A stretch of 27,865 nt of DNA, taken from positions 1 to 27,865 of IMG/VR virus record IMGVR_UViG_3300021962_000507, one strand, 5' to 3'. The DNA is from a virus. The notes under the pieces are model-generated. The model ran no database searches. It was not told where the DNA came from and was given only the letters and a program-made list of their open reading frames with translations. A program made the position numbers and the translations under genes. Positions 14,752 through 21,086 of this stretch are shown here, piece by piece. Numbering within the stretch: position 1 is the first letter of the stretch; each line of letters opens with the position of its first letter.

Positions 14752-14987
14752 TGTTGAACCTCGTAGTGTGTAGAACTAGCCACCTGCTGCTCAGCGTTCT
14801 TCCAGCGCTTGCGGTTCACAATGTCGCAGACGTGCGCCACGCTGATGCCATAGATGATCGAGATGCTCAGCATGGTCTCGCCCTTGGCGTGCAGATGGCG
14901 GATCTCGATGGCGTTCTGTGGCGTCAGCACCGCAGTGCCTGGGATGTGGCCGGGTTTGAAAATATGCCGGTTGCGGTTCACTTCCAC
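14748..14987 (-). CDS. Small HTH DNA-binding protein
   Basis: A 79-residue protein from GTG 14987, overlapping the preceding stop by 10 bases. Residues about 21-61 form a helix-turn-helix with the pattern LTPQNAIEIRHLHAKGETML, GISVAHVCDIV and RKRW. The same framework (LTPxx...IRxxxxxG...I...GxS......I..xRxW) makes up the C-terminal tail of the HNH endonuclease at 11289-11810, so the two are probably related. It lacks an HNH core. It could be a regulator of the operon or a domesticated or decayed remnant of a homing endonuclease. Confidence 0.65.
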   Translation of the reverse strand: MEVNRNRHIFKPGHIPGTAVLTPQNAIEIRHLHAKGETMLSISIIYGISVAHVCDIVNRKRWKNAEQQVASSTHYEVQQ

Positions 14988-15271
14988 TTATCTCCCAGTA
15001 GCTGCTGGCGGCACACCTCGATGGCCTGCTGCGCGTTCTTCTGCGTCATCACCGATTCGGTGGCATCCATGGCGAGCACCACGCGAGCCAGCAGATCGGG
15101 GTAGTACGTGTCGCGGAAATTGGCGGCCAGATCACGGGCGAACTCATCCCAGAGGCCGGTGTAGGTGCTGCGCAACGGATGGCCATAGGGCAGGTCATCG
15201 CGGCCGCTGCGCTCGTAGAGCGCCTCTATCATGTCGGCGCGTTGCTGATCGAGGAATGAGGCTGAGGTCAT
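14978..15271 (-). CDS. Hypothetical protein
   Basis: A 97-residue helical protein, MTSASFLDQQRADMIEALYE to its end RQQLLGDKWK. The middle reads DLPYGHPLRSTYTGLWDEFA and an aromatic stretch FRDTYYPDLLARVV. It overlaps the preceding gene by ATGA. I do not recognise a function. Position in the overlapping small-gene operon suggests early expression in infection, like its neighbours (inference). Confidence 0.6.
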   Translation of the reverse strand: MTSASFLDQQRADMIEALYERSGRDDLPYGHPLRSTYTGLWDEFARDLAANFRDTYYPDLLARVVLAMDATESVMTQKNAQQAIEVCRQQLLGDKWK

Positions 15272-15456
15272 TGTTCAAGTAATCGGCGGACGTGTTTGAG
15301 TTCAGCGCACAGCAGCTCGGTGCGTGGCACGGTGCGCAGCTCGTCGATCCTGAAATCGATCAGATGCTGCAGGCGCTCGCGTTCATCCTGCCTGCCCTGC
15401 TGGTATGCGCCAGAGTCTGTGATCAACTGATTGATGCGGTCGCGGATGGTGCTCAC
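15268..15456 (-). CDS. Small helical hypothetical protein
   Basis: A 62-residue protein from GTG 15456 within a GTGA overlap. Its whole length, MSTIRDRINQLITDSGAYQQ through ELLCAELKHVRRLLEQ, is predicted by eye to be helical with heptad-like spacing. It may form a coiled-coil with itself or a partner. Function unknown. Confidence 0.57.
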   Translation of the reverse strand: MSTIRDRINQLITDSGAYQQGRQDERERLQHLIDFRIDELRTVPRTELLCAELKHVRRLLEQ

Positions 15457-15683
15457 TCCACCTCCACAGCAGCGGAATCAGGCCAGCGGTTGCGAGCGTA
15501 TTTCTCGGCAGCCCGTTTGGATTCGGCGCGCGTGTACCACGTGATGGGGCGTGCGCCTTTCGGGTACACGATCACTTTGTAATCACGCACGCGGGCGTTG
15601 TGGCGTGGTCTGCTGACGCCTTCGCCATAGTTGCCGACGCTTTCAGGATCAGAGCGCCATTGAAATGCTGCAACCTCAGGCAT
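15453..15683 (-). CDS. Hypothetical protein
   Basis: A 76-residue protein beginning MPEVAAFQWRSDPESVGNYG. The second half (DYKVIVYPKGARPITWYTRA, then AAEKYARNRWPDSAAVEVE) looks like a small beta-beta-alpha unit in which a strand pair is followed by a helix, the arrangement of minimal DNA- or RNA-binding modules. That reading is weak. It overlaps neighbours by ATGCCTGA (8 bases) and GTGA (4 bases). Confidence 0.58.
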   Translation of the reverse strand: MPEVAAFQWRSDPESVGNYGEGVSRPRHNARVRDYKVIVYPKGARPITWYTRAESKRAAEKYARNRWPDSAAVEVE

Positions 15684-15849
15684 GGCAGTTGGGGTCGGTA
15701 ACGGTTTCAGGGTTCAGCCATTCGATCTCAGACCACCACGGCAGCCAAGAATCGGCGGCGATCAGCTTGGCCTCGGTGAGGCTATGGGCCGTGATGCACT
15801 CGACCACGTTGGCGGCCTTGATTGTGAAGTAGAAACGGCGTTCAGTCAT
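15676..15849 (-). CDS. Small hypothetical protein, cyanophage type
   Basis: A 57-residue protein from ATG 15849, MTERRFYFTIKAANVVECIT and on to LPWWSEIEWLNPETVTD. I recognise the arrangement (a strand, a helix with EAKxxAA, then a WSEIEWL(N/D)PE motif) from small cyanophage proteins. Its start lies in an ATGACTGA overlap and its stop in an ATGCCTGA overlap, so it fills what would otherwise be a gap in the operon. Function unknown. Confidence 0.68.
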   Translation of the reverse strand: MTERRFYFTIKAANVVECITAHSLTEAKLIAADSWLPWWSEIEWLNPETVTDPNCHA

Positions 15850-15973
15850 GGCGCACCACCTGCTGCGTGCCTGAGTGAGTTGGGCTGTGATGTGCGCCGG
15901 ATTCGATGCCGATCATCGCGAATACGGCCGCGGCGATCAGAACACAGATGGCGTTGTTAATGCGGTTGATCAT
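15842..15973 (-). CDS. Very small membrane protein
   Basis: A 43-residue protein from ATG 15973 with one transmembrane helix (INNAICVLIAAAVFAMIGIE) and a hydrophilic His-rich tail (GAHHSPTHSGTQQVVRHD). It exactly bridges the genes on either side with an ATGA overlap before and an ATGACTGA overlap after, good evidence for translation at this size. The role is unknown. It lies next to another membrane protein, the HTH protein at 15970-16164. Confidence 0.6.
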   Translation of the reverse strand: MINRINNAICVLIAAAVFAMIGIESGAHHSPTHSGTQQVVRHD

Positions 15974-16164
15974 TGAACTAGCGCCCGGCGGACGCGATAA
16001 CGGGACAGATTGAGACGGGCTGCGATCTGCTGCTGGCTGAGGCCAGTGCGGCGCAGGATGCGGATGCGGCGATCATCGGAAGCTGTGATCCAATCGATCA
16101 CCGCCACTACGAACAGCAGCGGTAGTAGCAGCTTCCAGATCACCAAGAGCGTGGTGGTGATCAT
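15970..16164 (-). CDS. Membrane-anchored helix-turn-helix protein
   Basis: A 64-residue protein from ATG 16164. Residues about 5-26 are a strongly hydrophobic transmembrane helix (LLVIWKLLLPLLFVVAVIDW), and residues about 32-64 are a basic helix-turn-helix of the resolvase or sigma-region-4 type (RRIRILRRTGLSQQQIAARL, then NLSRYRVRRAL). I recognise this unusual combination from cyanophages. It would place a DNA-binding head at the inner membrane face. A GTG start at 16221 is open but adds an arginine-rich leader that would hide the anchor. It is coupled by ATGA to the next membrane peptide. Confidence 0.66.
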   Translation of the reverse strand: MITTTLLVIWKLLLPLLFVVAVIDWITASDDRRIRILRRTGLSQQQIAARLNLSRYRVRRALVQ

Positions 16165-16176
16165 GGGTTGGTTGCG

Positions 16177-16192
16177 ATGCCCTTGCGGGCGT
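16177..16192. other. Short hairpin upstream of the membrane HTH gene
   Basis: ATGCCC and GGGCGT pair (one G-T wobble) around a TTGC loop. On the minus strand it lies about 12 bases before the ATG of the membrane HTH protein, in an 82-base gap (16165-16246) that holds no other gene. It has no T tract, so it is not a classic terminator. It could be an mRNA leader structure; the evidence is only the symmetry. Confidence 0.25.
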
Positions 16193-16246
16193 GCCGTTAG
16201 TATGCCCCGCCGACGGTTCACCCTGCTAGTGCCCTGTGACAGTTCT

Positions 16247-16480
16247 TCACACTGCCTGACTGCCGACCGCGATCTCCACCGGCACGCGCAGCACCGGCAC
16301 GCTTTTCTTGGTATCCGGCGTGCGCTGCCAGCCGATCACGGCCACGTGTACAGGTAGCTCCACCGTGTACCAAACGTGTCTGCACTGCACGCACCGCCGT
16401 TGGCGCGTCACTTTGTCCGCTTCCTTCCCATTGGTGCTGATCGCCCTAATCTCACTGCTGCCGCAACGCGGGCACTCCAT
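16247..16480 (-). CDS. Zinc-ribbon protein (NrdR/Ogr-like N-terminus)
   Basis: A 77-residue protein from ATG 16480. The first 38 residues are a zinc ribbon: Cys3, Cys6, Cys30 and Cys33 in MECPRCGSSEIR and RQRRCVQCRHVWYTVE. This resembles the DNA-binding ribbon of NrdR and of phage late activators like Ogr, but the NrdR ATP-cone is missing. The rest (HVAVIGWQRTPDTKK) is beta-like and unassigned. It may be a small transcription regulator and is the most promoter-proximal gene of the minus-strand operon. A longer frame to 16642 is antisense to the gene at 16541 and is rejected. Confidence 0.65.
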   Translation of the reverse strand: MECPRCGSSEIRAISTNGKEADKVTRQRRCVQCRHVWYTVELPVHVAVIGWQRTPDTKKSVPVLRVPVEIAVGSQAV

Positions 16481-16540
16481 AGGTAACCTGAACCTGTACC
16501 CCGTCACTATGGCACAATGAACTTCGGGGAGTGGATGTGC

Positions 16541-16723
16541 GTGCAGCTCACGCCAGAACAGCAATTCGAGATCGAAAAACAAGCCCGCACCCTCATTGCC
16601 AGTAAGGATGCAGGCTTCATGGCAGCAGCATTGCTCAAGCAAGCCTGCTATCAGCAGCAGCTACTACAGCAGGCCGTGAACGAGATCGCTCGCCTCGAGT
16701 GCGAGCTGATGGGCCGGCCCTAG
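16541..16723 (+). CDS. Small helical hypothetical protein
   Basis: A 60-residue protein, MQLTPEQQFEIEKQARTLIA, then LLKQACYQQQLLQQAVNEIA, ending MGRP. The frame also allows ATG at 16517 or 16535, but a GGGGAG Shine-Dalgarno lies nine bases before the GTG at 16541, and the family beginning MQLTPEQ fits that start. It is a glutamine-rich, coiled-coil-like helix. It is a lone plus-strand gene in a minus-strand region, and its TAG interlocks with the opposing TAG as CTAG (16720-16723). Function unknown. Confidence 0.6.
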   Translation: MQLTPEQQFEIEKQARTLIASKDAGFMAAALLKQACYQQQLLQQAVNEIARLECELMGRP

Positions 16724-17046
16724 AACAGATCCGGCTCGATATCAACCACCACGCCATCGGTGGCCGCGGCCAGGCTTTGCGCCGCAGCGGTCACCTGGGC
16801 GGCAGGTGGCACCCAATCACGCGGGGGCTGCGCAACAGCGCTCACATAGGCGAGCCCCTTCTGGCTGGTCTTCTTCCATCCGCTGATCGGCACCTGTACC
16901 GAGCCGTACTGATCAGGGGTCTGACTCATCACGAAAGCGCAGAAGGCATCAAGCTCTTCGACTTTCACGTTCATCATTCCCGAAAAGTCCACCTTGCTAT
17001 CGGGCTTGGTGCTCTTGAAGATGCTCAGATTCAGTTTGAAGCTCAT
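16720..17046 (-). CDS. Small protein with SSB-like acidic tail beside recT
   Basis: A 108-residue protein beginning MSFKLNLSIFKSTKPDSKVD. The first 80 residues are beta-rich with a conserved-looking VPISGWKKTSQKGLAYVSA. A Pro/Ala-rich linker (residues about 79-97) leads to the acidic end VVVDIEPDLF. That layout (beta core, flexible linker, acidic tip ending in Phe) is the layout of bacterial single-stranded DNA-binding proteins, whose tips recruit partners. Its place in the recombination operon supports an SSB-like role, but I see no defined OB-fold signature. Coupled upstream by ATGA. Confidence 0.66.
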   Translation of the reverse strand: MSFKLNLSIFKSTKPDSKVDFSGMMNVKVEELDAFCAFVMSQTPDQYGSVQVPISGWKKTSQKGLAYVSAVAQPPRDWVPPAAQVTAAAQSLAAATDGVVVDIEPDLF

Positions 17047-17234
17047 GATTGTCCTGGGGTGATGGTGTTGGCCTGTTCGTAGCGCTCCACCTCGGCCAAG
17101 GGATAGAGCACGAATCCGGGCGTCCTGAAATAAGCAGGACCCTTGCCGGCATCACGCCAGCGCTTCAACGTGTCGCGATGCAAGCCCCATCGCTTTGCCA
17201 GCTGGGGCGCTGTCAGATACTCAGAAGAGCTCAT
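17043..17234 (-). CDS. Excisionase-like / MerR-type HTH protein
   Basis: A 63-residue protein from ATG 17234 with a winged helix-turn-helix of the HTH_17 type: YLTAPQLAKRWGLHRDTLKR, followed by the wing GKGPAYFRTPGFVLYPLAEV. Phage excisionases and small regulators share this form. No integrase is visible in the window, so a regulatory or recombination-accessory role is as likely as excision. The start is in a 14-base overlap with the RecT stop; the longer frame to 17294 is rejected because it intrudes on RecT. Confidence 0.75.
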   Translation of the reverse strand: MSSSEYLTAPQLAKRWGLHRDTLKRWRDAGKGPAYFRTPGFVLYPLAEVERYEQANTITPGQS

Positions 17235-17889
17235 CCTGATCGGCCTCCACTGGTGCGGCAACGGGCTCAGGTGCAGGCTGAGCGATGGCAGCATTCAGAT
17301 CCGCCACGCTGGTCTCGGTCACACTGACGGGCTGCACATCGAGCACCTCTTCCTGGCTCTGCATCCCGAGCAACATATCGCTGGCATACAGACGCCCCCA
17401 GAAGGCAGCGGCCCGGTAACGGATCATCAGCTCAGGCATCGTGAGCCACTTGCTGCCACTCTTGGTGGCCCATCCTTCCTTTTTGGCCATCGCCATCGTG
17501 ATGGTCGGGCCTTTCAGTTCCTGGCCGCTGGCGAGATCCTTGGCGACCGCATAGCAGGCGAGGCTGTCACCGCTGCCGCTTAGCTCAAACCGCAATGGGC
17601 TGAACCGGCCGCAGCCATTCACCATCGCGATGATGAAGCTGCTGGACCAACTGGGGCGCCCGTGGATCACATGCAGATGCTGCATCGCGAGAAATGGGCT
17701 GATGCCCATCCGGTTCGCGATTTCAAGCGCCACAAGGCAGTTGGCAAAACCCTGCTGGCCTTGGAACTGCGGCGGGATCAATGTGCTGCTAGCCAGGGCC
17801 TTAGCGATCCGCTGCGCATCCTCAAACGCTTGGATGCCAGAGAACACTGAACCCGATGGCTGAGTGGTGATGGCTGATTGTGCGTCCAT
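17221..17889 (-). CDS. recT: RecT-family single-strand annealing protein
   Basis: A 222-residue protein with the RecT pattern FANCLVALEIANRMGISPFL, then MQHLHVIHGRPSWSSSFIIA and a later LMIRYRAAAFWGRL. RecT proteins bind and anneal single-stranded DNA exposed by a partner exonuclease, driving phage recombination. The exonuclease gene is directly upstream (TAA immediately followed by this ATG). The last 35 residues are an Ala/Pro linker and an acidic tip ADQDELF, similar in style to the tail of the neighbouring protein at 16720-17046 and to SSB tails. It is shorter than E. coli RecT (269 residues) but keeps the core. Confidence 0.88.
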   Translation of the reverse strand: MDAQSAITTQPSGSVFSGIQAFEDAQRIAKALASSTLIPPQFQGQQGFANCLVALEIANRMGISPFLAMQHLHVIHGRPSWSSSFIIAMVNGCGRFSPLRFELSGSGDSLACYAVAKDLASGQELKGPTITMAMAKKEGWATKSGSKWLTMPELMIRYRAAAFWGRLYASDMLLGMQSQEEVLDVQPVSVTETSVADLNAAIAQPAPEPVAAPVEADQDELF

Positions 17890-18726
17890 TTAATAGGTCT
17901 CGATTTCAGTGTTTGCCTGCTGCTGGCCAGTGGCGCCAGTCATCCAACCCGGCAGGCTGATGGTTTCGATCTGATCGCTGTAGCTCGGCCAGTGATCAGC
18001 GGCCTTGCATACCGCCAGCTTGGCTAGATCGCGCATTGCCTGATCATGGCCGCGTTCGATCATCTCCGCATCGGCGGCATAGACCGCAACCGCGTATGGG
18101 GCTGTGGTCTCGACGCAGATGAAGATGAACTGATCCGGGCGCTTGCCGGTGGCCTGCTCGATGCCGTGCAGATACCAACCGGCCTGCACGTGATACCGAT
18201 AATCGGCAATGCTGCGCTTGAAGCCCTGAATGCTGGCGCTCTTGGTGGTCTTGAGATCCACCACGATGCTGCCGTCATCGGTCAGCCAATCCGGCCGGCA
18301 TTTGCATTCGAGCCCGGTGCTGACATCAGTCCACATATGAGTGGTCTCTGCCTTGCCGGGCAGGCCCAGCAGCATCGCAGCAGCAGGGTGACGGAATACG
18401 GCGCGCGCCATGGCCTGCACCTGCGCGGCATCGTCGGCGGTGATGACAGTCTTGCCGGCAGCCTCAGCCTCAAATGCGGCCCATGATTCCTTGCCGGCTT
18501 TGGTGCGGCGATCCATGGGCGGCGCAACGGCGATCTCCTGATCCCATCTGCTGATCTCCAGCACGTGGGTATGCAATGCAGTGCCGAGGCGCATCTGCGG
18601 GCTTGGCTCTGGTGCCACACGATCAGGGTCCAGATAACGCGCCCAATAGTGCAGCGGTGATCTCGCGATGAGATCCAGATGAGACTTTGAGACAGCAGGA
18701 TGCGCGTGATACGCGGTGTTATCCAT
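17890..18726 (-). CDS. recE: RecE-like exonuclease (PD-(D/E)XK, exodeoxyribonuclease VIII type)
   Basis: A 278-residue nuclease from ATG 18726 (MDNTAYHAHPAVSKSHLDLI), the usual family start; the frame extends to 18768 but would run into the divergent control region. Signatures are LGTALHTHVLE (His52), ECKCRPDWL with Asp146, VVDLKTT giving the D-X-K pair Asp157/Lys159, and YHVQAGWY near 178-185. It resects double-stranded DNA 5' to 3' to produce the substrate for RecT. It is the first gene of the minus-strand recombination operon. Confidence 0.88.
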   Translation of the reverse strand: MDNTAYHAHPAVSKSHLDLIARSPLHYWARYLDPDRVAPEPSPQMRLGTALHTHVLEISRWDQEIAVAPPMDRRTKAGKESWAAFEAEAAGKTVITADDAAQVQAMARAVFRHPAAAMLLGLPGKAETTHMWTDVSTGLECKCRPDWLTDDGSIVVDLKTTKSASIQGFKRSIADYRYHVQAGWYLHGIEQATGKRPDQFIFICVETTAPYAVAVYAADAEMIERGHDQAMRDLAKLAVCKAADHWPSYSDQIETISLPGWMTGATGQQQANTEIETY

Positions 18727-18818
18727 AAGTTGTGGCGGGTTACGGCCAGATGCTAGCGGATGCCGCAAGCTGCGCTACGGTGCCACGCAGCGGGCCGCTC
18801 AGCCCGATCCACCCGCCT
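18727..18818. promoter_or_regulatory. Divergent control region between recombination and replication operons
   Basis: These 92 bases separate the ATG of the RecE-like gene (minus) from the ATG chosen for the helicase-methyltransferase (plus). Promoters for both operons must lie here or just inside the genes. Small inverted repeats such as GCGG-AT-G-CCGC are present, but I could not fix a convincing -35/-10 pair. The GTG at 18732 would extend the plus-strand gene across the whole region. Confidence 0.35.
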
Positions 18819-21086
18819 ATGAACTACTCCGCCTTTCTCGCCTCCAAATCCACCGCCTGCCCACCAGTCGGGTTTGACCCCGCACCATTCACCGCGCCGC
18901 TGTTCCCCTTCCAGCGCGACATCGTCACCATGGCCTGCCGCGTTGGCAGGTTCTGCATCTGGGCCGATTGCGGCATGGGCAAAACCGCCATGCAGCTGGA
19001 ATGGGCCGCTCAGGTTTGCCAGCAAACCGGCGGCAACGTGCTGATCTTGGCGCCGCTTGCCGTATCCCACCAAACCGTGCGCGAGGGCCAGAAGTTCGGC
19101 ATCGCCTGTCACTTCGCCAGCACGCAGGCTGATGTGAAACCGGGCATCACGGTCACCAACTACGAAAAGCTGGCCCACTTCGATCCGGGCAGCTTTCAAG
19201 GTGTGGTGCTGGATGAGTCCAGCATCCTGAAGGCATACACCGGCAAGATCCGCAATCAGATCATCGAGTCATTTGCGCAGACGCCATTCCGTCTCGCCTG
19301 CTCAGCCACACCAGCACCAAACGATCACATGGAGCTCGGCAATCACGCTGAGTTCATCGGCGTGATGACCCGCACCGAAATGCTGGCCATGTTCTTCGTC
19401 CACGACGGCGGCGACACCAGCAAGTGGCGACTCAAAGGTCATGCCGTCAGCAAGTTCTGGGAGTGGGTCTGCAGCTGGGCCGTAACCATCCGCAAGCCAT
19501 CAGACCTCGGCTACGACGATGGCAGCTTCATCCTTCCCGAACTACGGATCCAAGACTGCACCGTTGAGACGCCACGCGACGCTGCAACTGATGACGCTGG
19601 CCAGATGGCACTCTTCGCCATGGAAGCCCGCACCCTCAGCGATCAGCGCCACGTGCGCAAGGCATCGCTCGATCTGCGCGTTGCAGCTGCTGCCACCTTG
19701 GCCAACAGCAACACCGAGCAATGGCTGATCTGGTGTGATCTCAACGATGAATCCAAAGCGCTCACCGCAGCCATTGATGGCGCTGTTGAGGTATCAGGCT
19801 CTGATATCGACGATCACAAGCGCCAGGCCGCCATCGATTTCCAAGACGGCAAGATCCGCGTCCTAGTCAGCAAACCCAGCATCTTCGGGTTTGGCCTCAA
19901 CTTCCAGCGCTGCCACAACGTCGCCTTTGTCGGGCTGTCACACAGCTACGAGGCGTTCTATCAAGCCATCCGCCGCTGCTGGCGATTTGGCCAAAAGCAG
20001 CCCGTCAACGCTCACATCATCTACGACGTGGCAGAAGGCCGCGTGATCGACAACATCCGCCGCAAGGAAGCGGACAGCATCGCCATGGCTGAAAACATGG
20101 TCGCCATCATGAAGCAATCCACCATGGAACAACTCAAGAAGATCCAACGCCAAGTAGCACCCCACATCACCGAACACCAAACCGGCGACAACTGGGATCT
20201 CTACATGGGCGATTGCGTTGAGAGCATTCGCAAGCTGGACTCTGATTCGATCCACTACAGCATCTTCAGCCCACCATTCGCTTCGCTCTACACCTACTCC
20301 AACAGCGACCGTGATATGGGCAACAGCCGCACTGAACAGGAGTTCTTCGATCACTTCTCCTTTCTGGCCGCTGAGCTCCATCGCGTGATGATGCCTGGCC
20401 GGCTCATCAGCTTCCATTGCATGAATCTGCCCAGCAGCAAGGAGCGCGATGGCTTCATCGGAGTGAAAGACTTCCGCGGCGACATGCTGCGCATCTTCCA
20501 AGCTGCTGGCTTTGTATTCCATAGCGAGGTGTGCATCTGGAAGGATCCAGTCACTGCTATGCAGCGCACCAAGGCAATCGGCCTACTGCACAAACAGATC
20601 CGCAAGGATTCAGCACTCAGCCGCCAGGGCATCCCTGACTATCTGGTCACCGTGCGCAAGCTGGGCGACAACCCCGAGCCCTGCGCTGGCCCGTTCACTG
20701 AGTTTGCCGGCGAGAACCCACCACCTAAGACGGGCGATGCAATCAAGGATTCGATCAACATCTGGCAGCGCTACGCCAGCCCTGTCTGGATGGATATCAA
20801 TCCATCAGACACGCTGCAATATCGCAGCGCACGCGCCAATGAAGATGAGCGCCACATCTGCCCGCTGCAGCTTGAGGTGATCCGCCGCGGCCTGCAACTC
20901 TGGAGTAATCCCGGCGATCTGGTACTCAGCCCGTTCGCTGGCATCGGCTCCGAGGGCTACGTCAGCCTGCAGATGGGCCGCCGCTTTGTCGGCTTTGAGC
21001 TCAAGCCCAGCTACTTCAACTGCGCAGTCAAGAACCTCACCAACGTGCAGGCCGCTAAGCAGGCCGAGCTCCTGCCATGCAGCTGA
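18819..21086 (+). CDS. SNF2-type helicase fused to a DNA methyltransferase
   Basis: A 755-residue fusion; start at ATG 18819 is preferred over GTG 18732, which would fill the divergent promoter region. Residues about 30-400 are an SF2/SNF2 ATPase: ADCGMGKT (Walker A, 49-56), VVLDESSIL with Asp132-Glu133, CSATPAP (161-167) and motif VI QAIRRCWRFGQ (382-392). Residues about 455-745 are an amino-methyltransferase of beta order: motif IV SPPF (484-487) precedes motif I LSPFAGIGSEG (703-713), with FVGFELKPSYF after it. SPPF is the form favoured by cytosine-N4 enzymes, although N6-adenine cannot be excluded. It probably modifies phage DNA while translocating. Overlaps the next helicase by 10 bases. 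Confidence 0.87.
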   Translation: MNYSAFLASKSTACPPVGFDPAPFTAPLFPFQRDIVTMACRVGRFCIWADCGMGKTAMQLEWAAQVCQQTGGNVLILAPLAVSHQTVREGQKFGIACHFASTQADVKPGITVTNYEKLAHFDPGSFQGVVLDESSILKAYTGKIRNQIIESFAQTPFRLACSATPAPNDHMELGNHAEFIGVMTRTEMLAMFFVHDGGDTSKWRLKGHAVSKFWEWVCSWAVTIRKPSDLGYDDGSFILPELRIQDCTVETPRDAATDDAGQMALFAMEARTLSDQRHVRKASLDLRVAAAATLANSNTEQWLIWCDLNDESKALTAAIDGAVEVSGSDIDDHKRQAAIDFQDGKIRVLVSKPSIFGFGLNFQRCHNVAFVGLSHSYEAFYQAIRRCWRFGQKQPVNAHIIYDVAEGRVIDNIRRKEADSIAMAENMVAIMKQSTMEQLKKIQRQVAPHITEHQTGDNWDLYMGDCVESIRKLDSDSIHYSIFSPPFASLYTYSNSDRDMGNSRTEQEFFDHFSFLAAELHRVMMPGRLISFHCMNLPSSKERDGFIGVKDFRGDMLRIFQAAGFVFHSEVCIWKDPVTAMQRTKAIGLLHKQIRKDSALSRQGIPDYLVTVRKLGDNPEPCAGPFTEFAGENPPPKTGDAIKDSINIWQRYASPVWMDINPSDTLQYRSARANEDERHICPLQLEVIRRGLQLWSNPGDLVLSPFAGIGSEGYVSLQMGRRFVGFELKPSYFNCAVKNLTNVQAAKQAELLPCS

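Noticed and set aside
16487-16642. Longer version of the zinc-ribbon protein (131 codons on the minus strand up to 16642)
   Set aside because: The extra 54 residues are antisense to a plausible plus-strand gene with its own Shine-Dalgarno, while MECPRCG is the typical start for a zinc ribbon.
17043-17234. Excisionase-like HTH taken as proof of lysogeny
   Set aside because: No integrase, repressor or att-like repeat is visible in the window. Small HTH proteins of this type also occur in lytic phages.
19938-20522. 194-codon minus-strand open frame opposite the helicase-methyltransferase
   Set aside because: The plus frame carries intact helicase and methyltransferase motifs, and the antisense product is Ala/Val/His-rich with no recognisable features.
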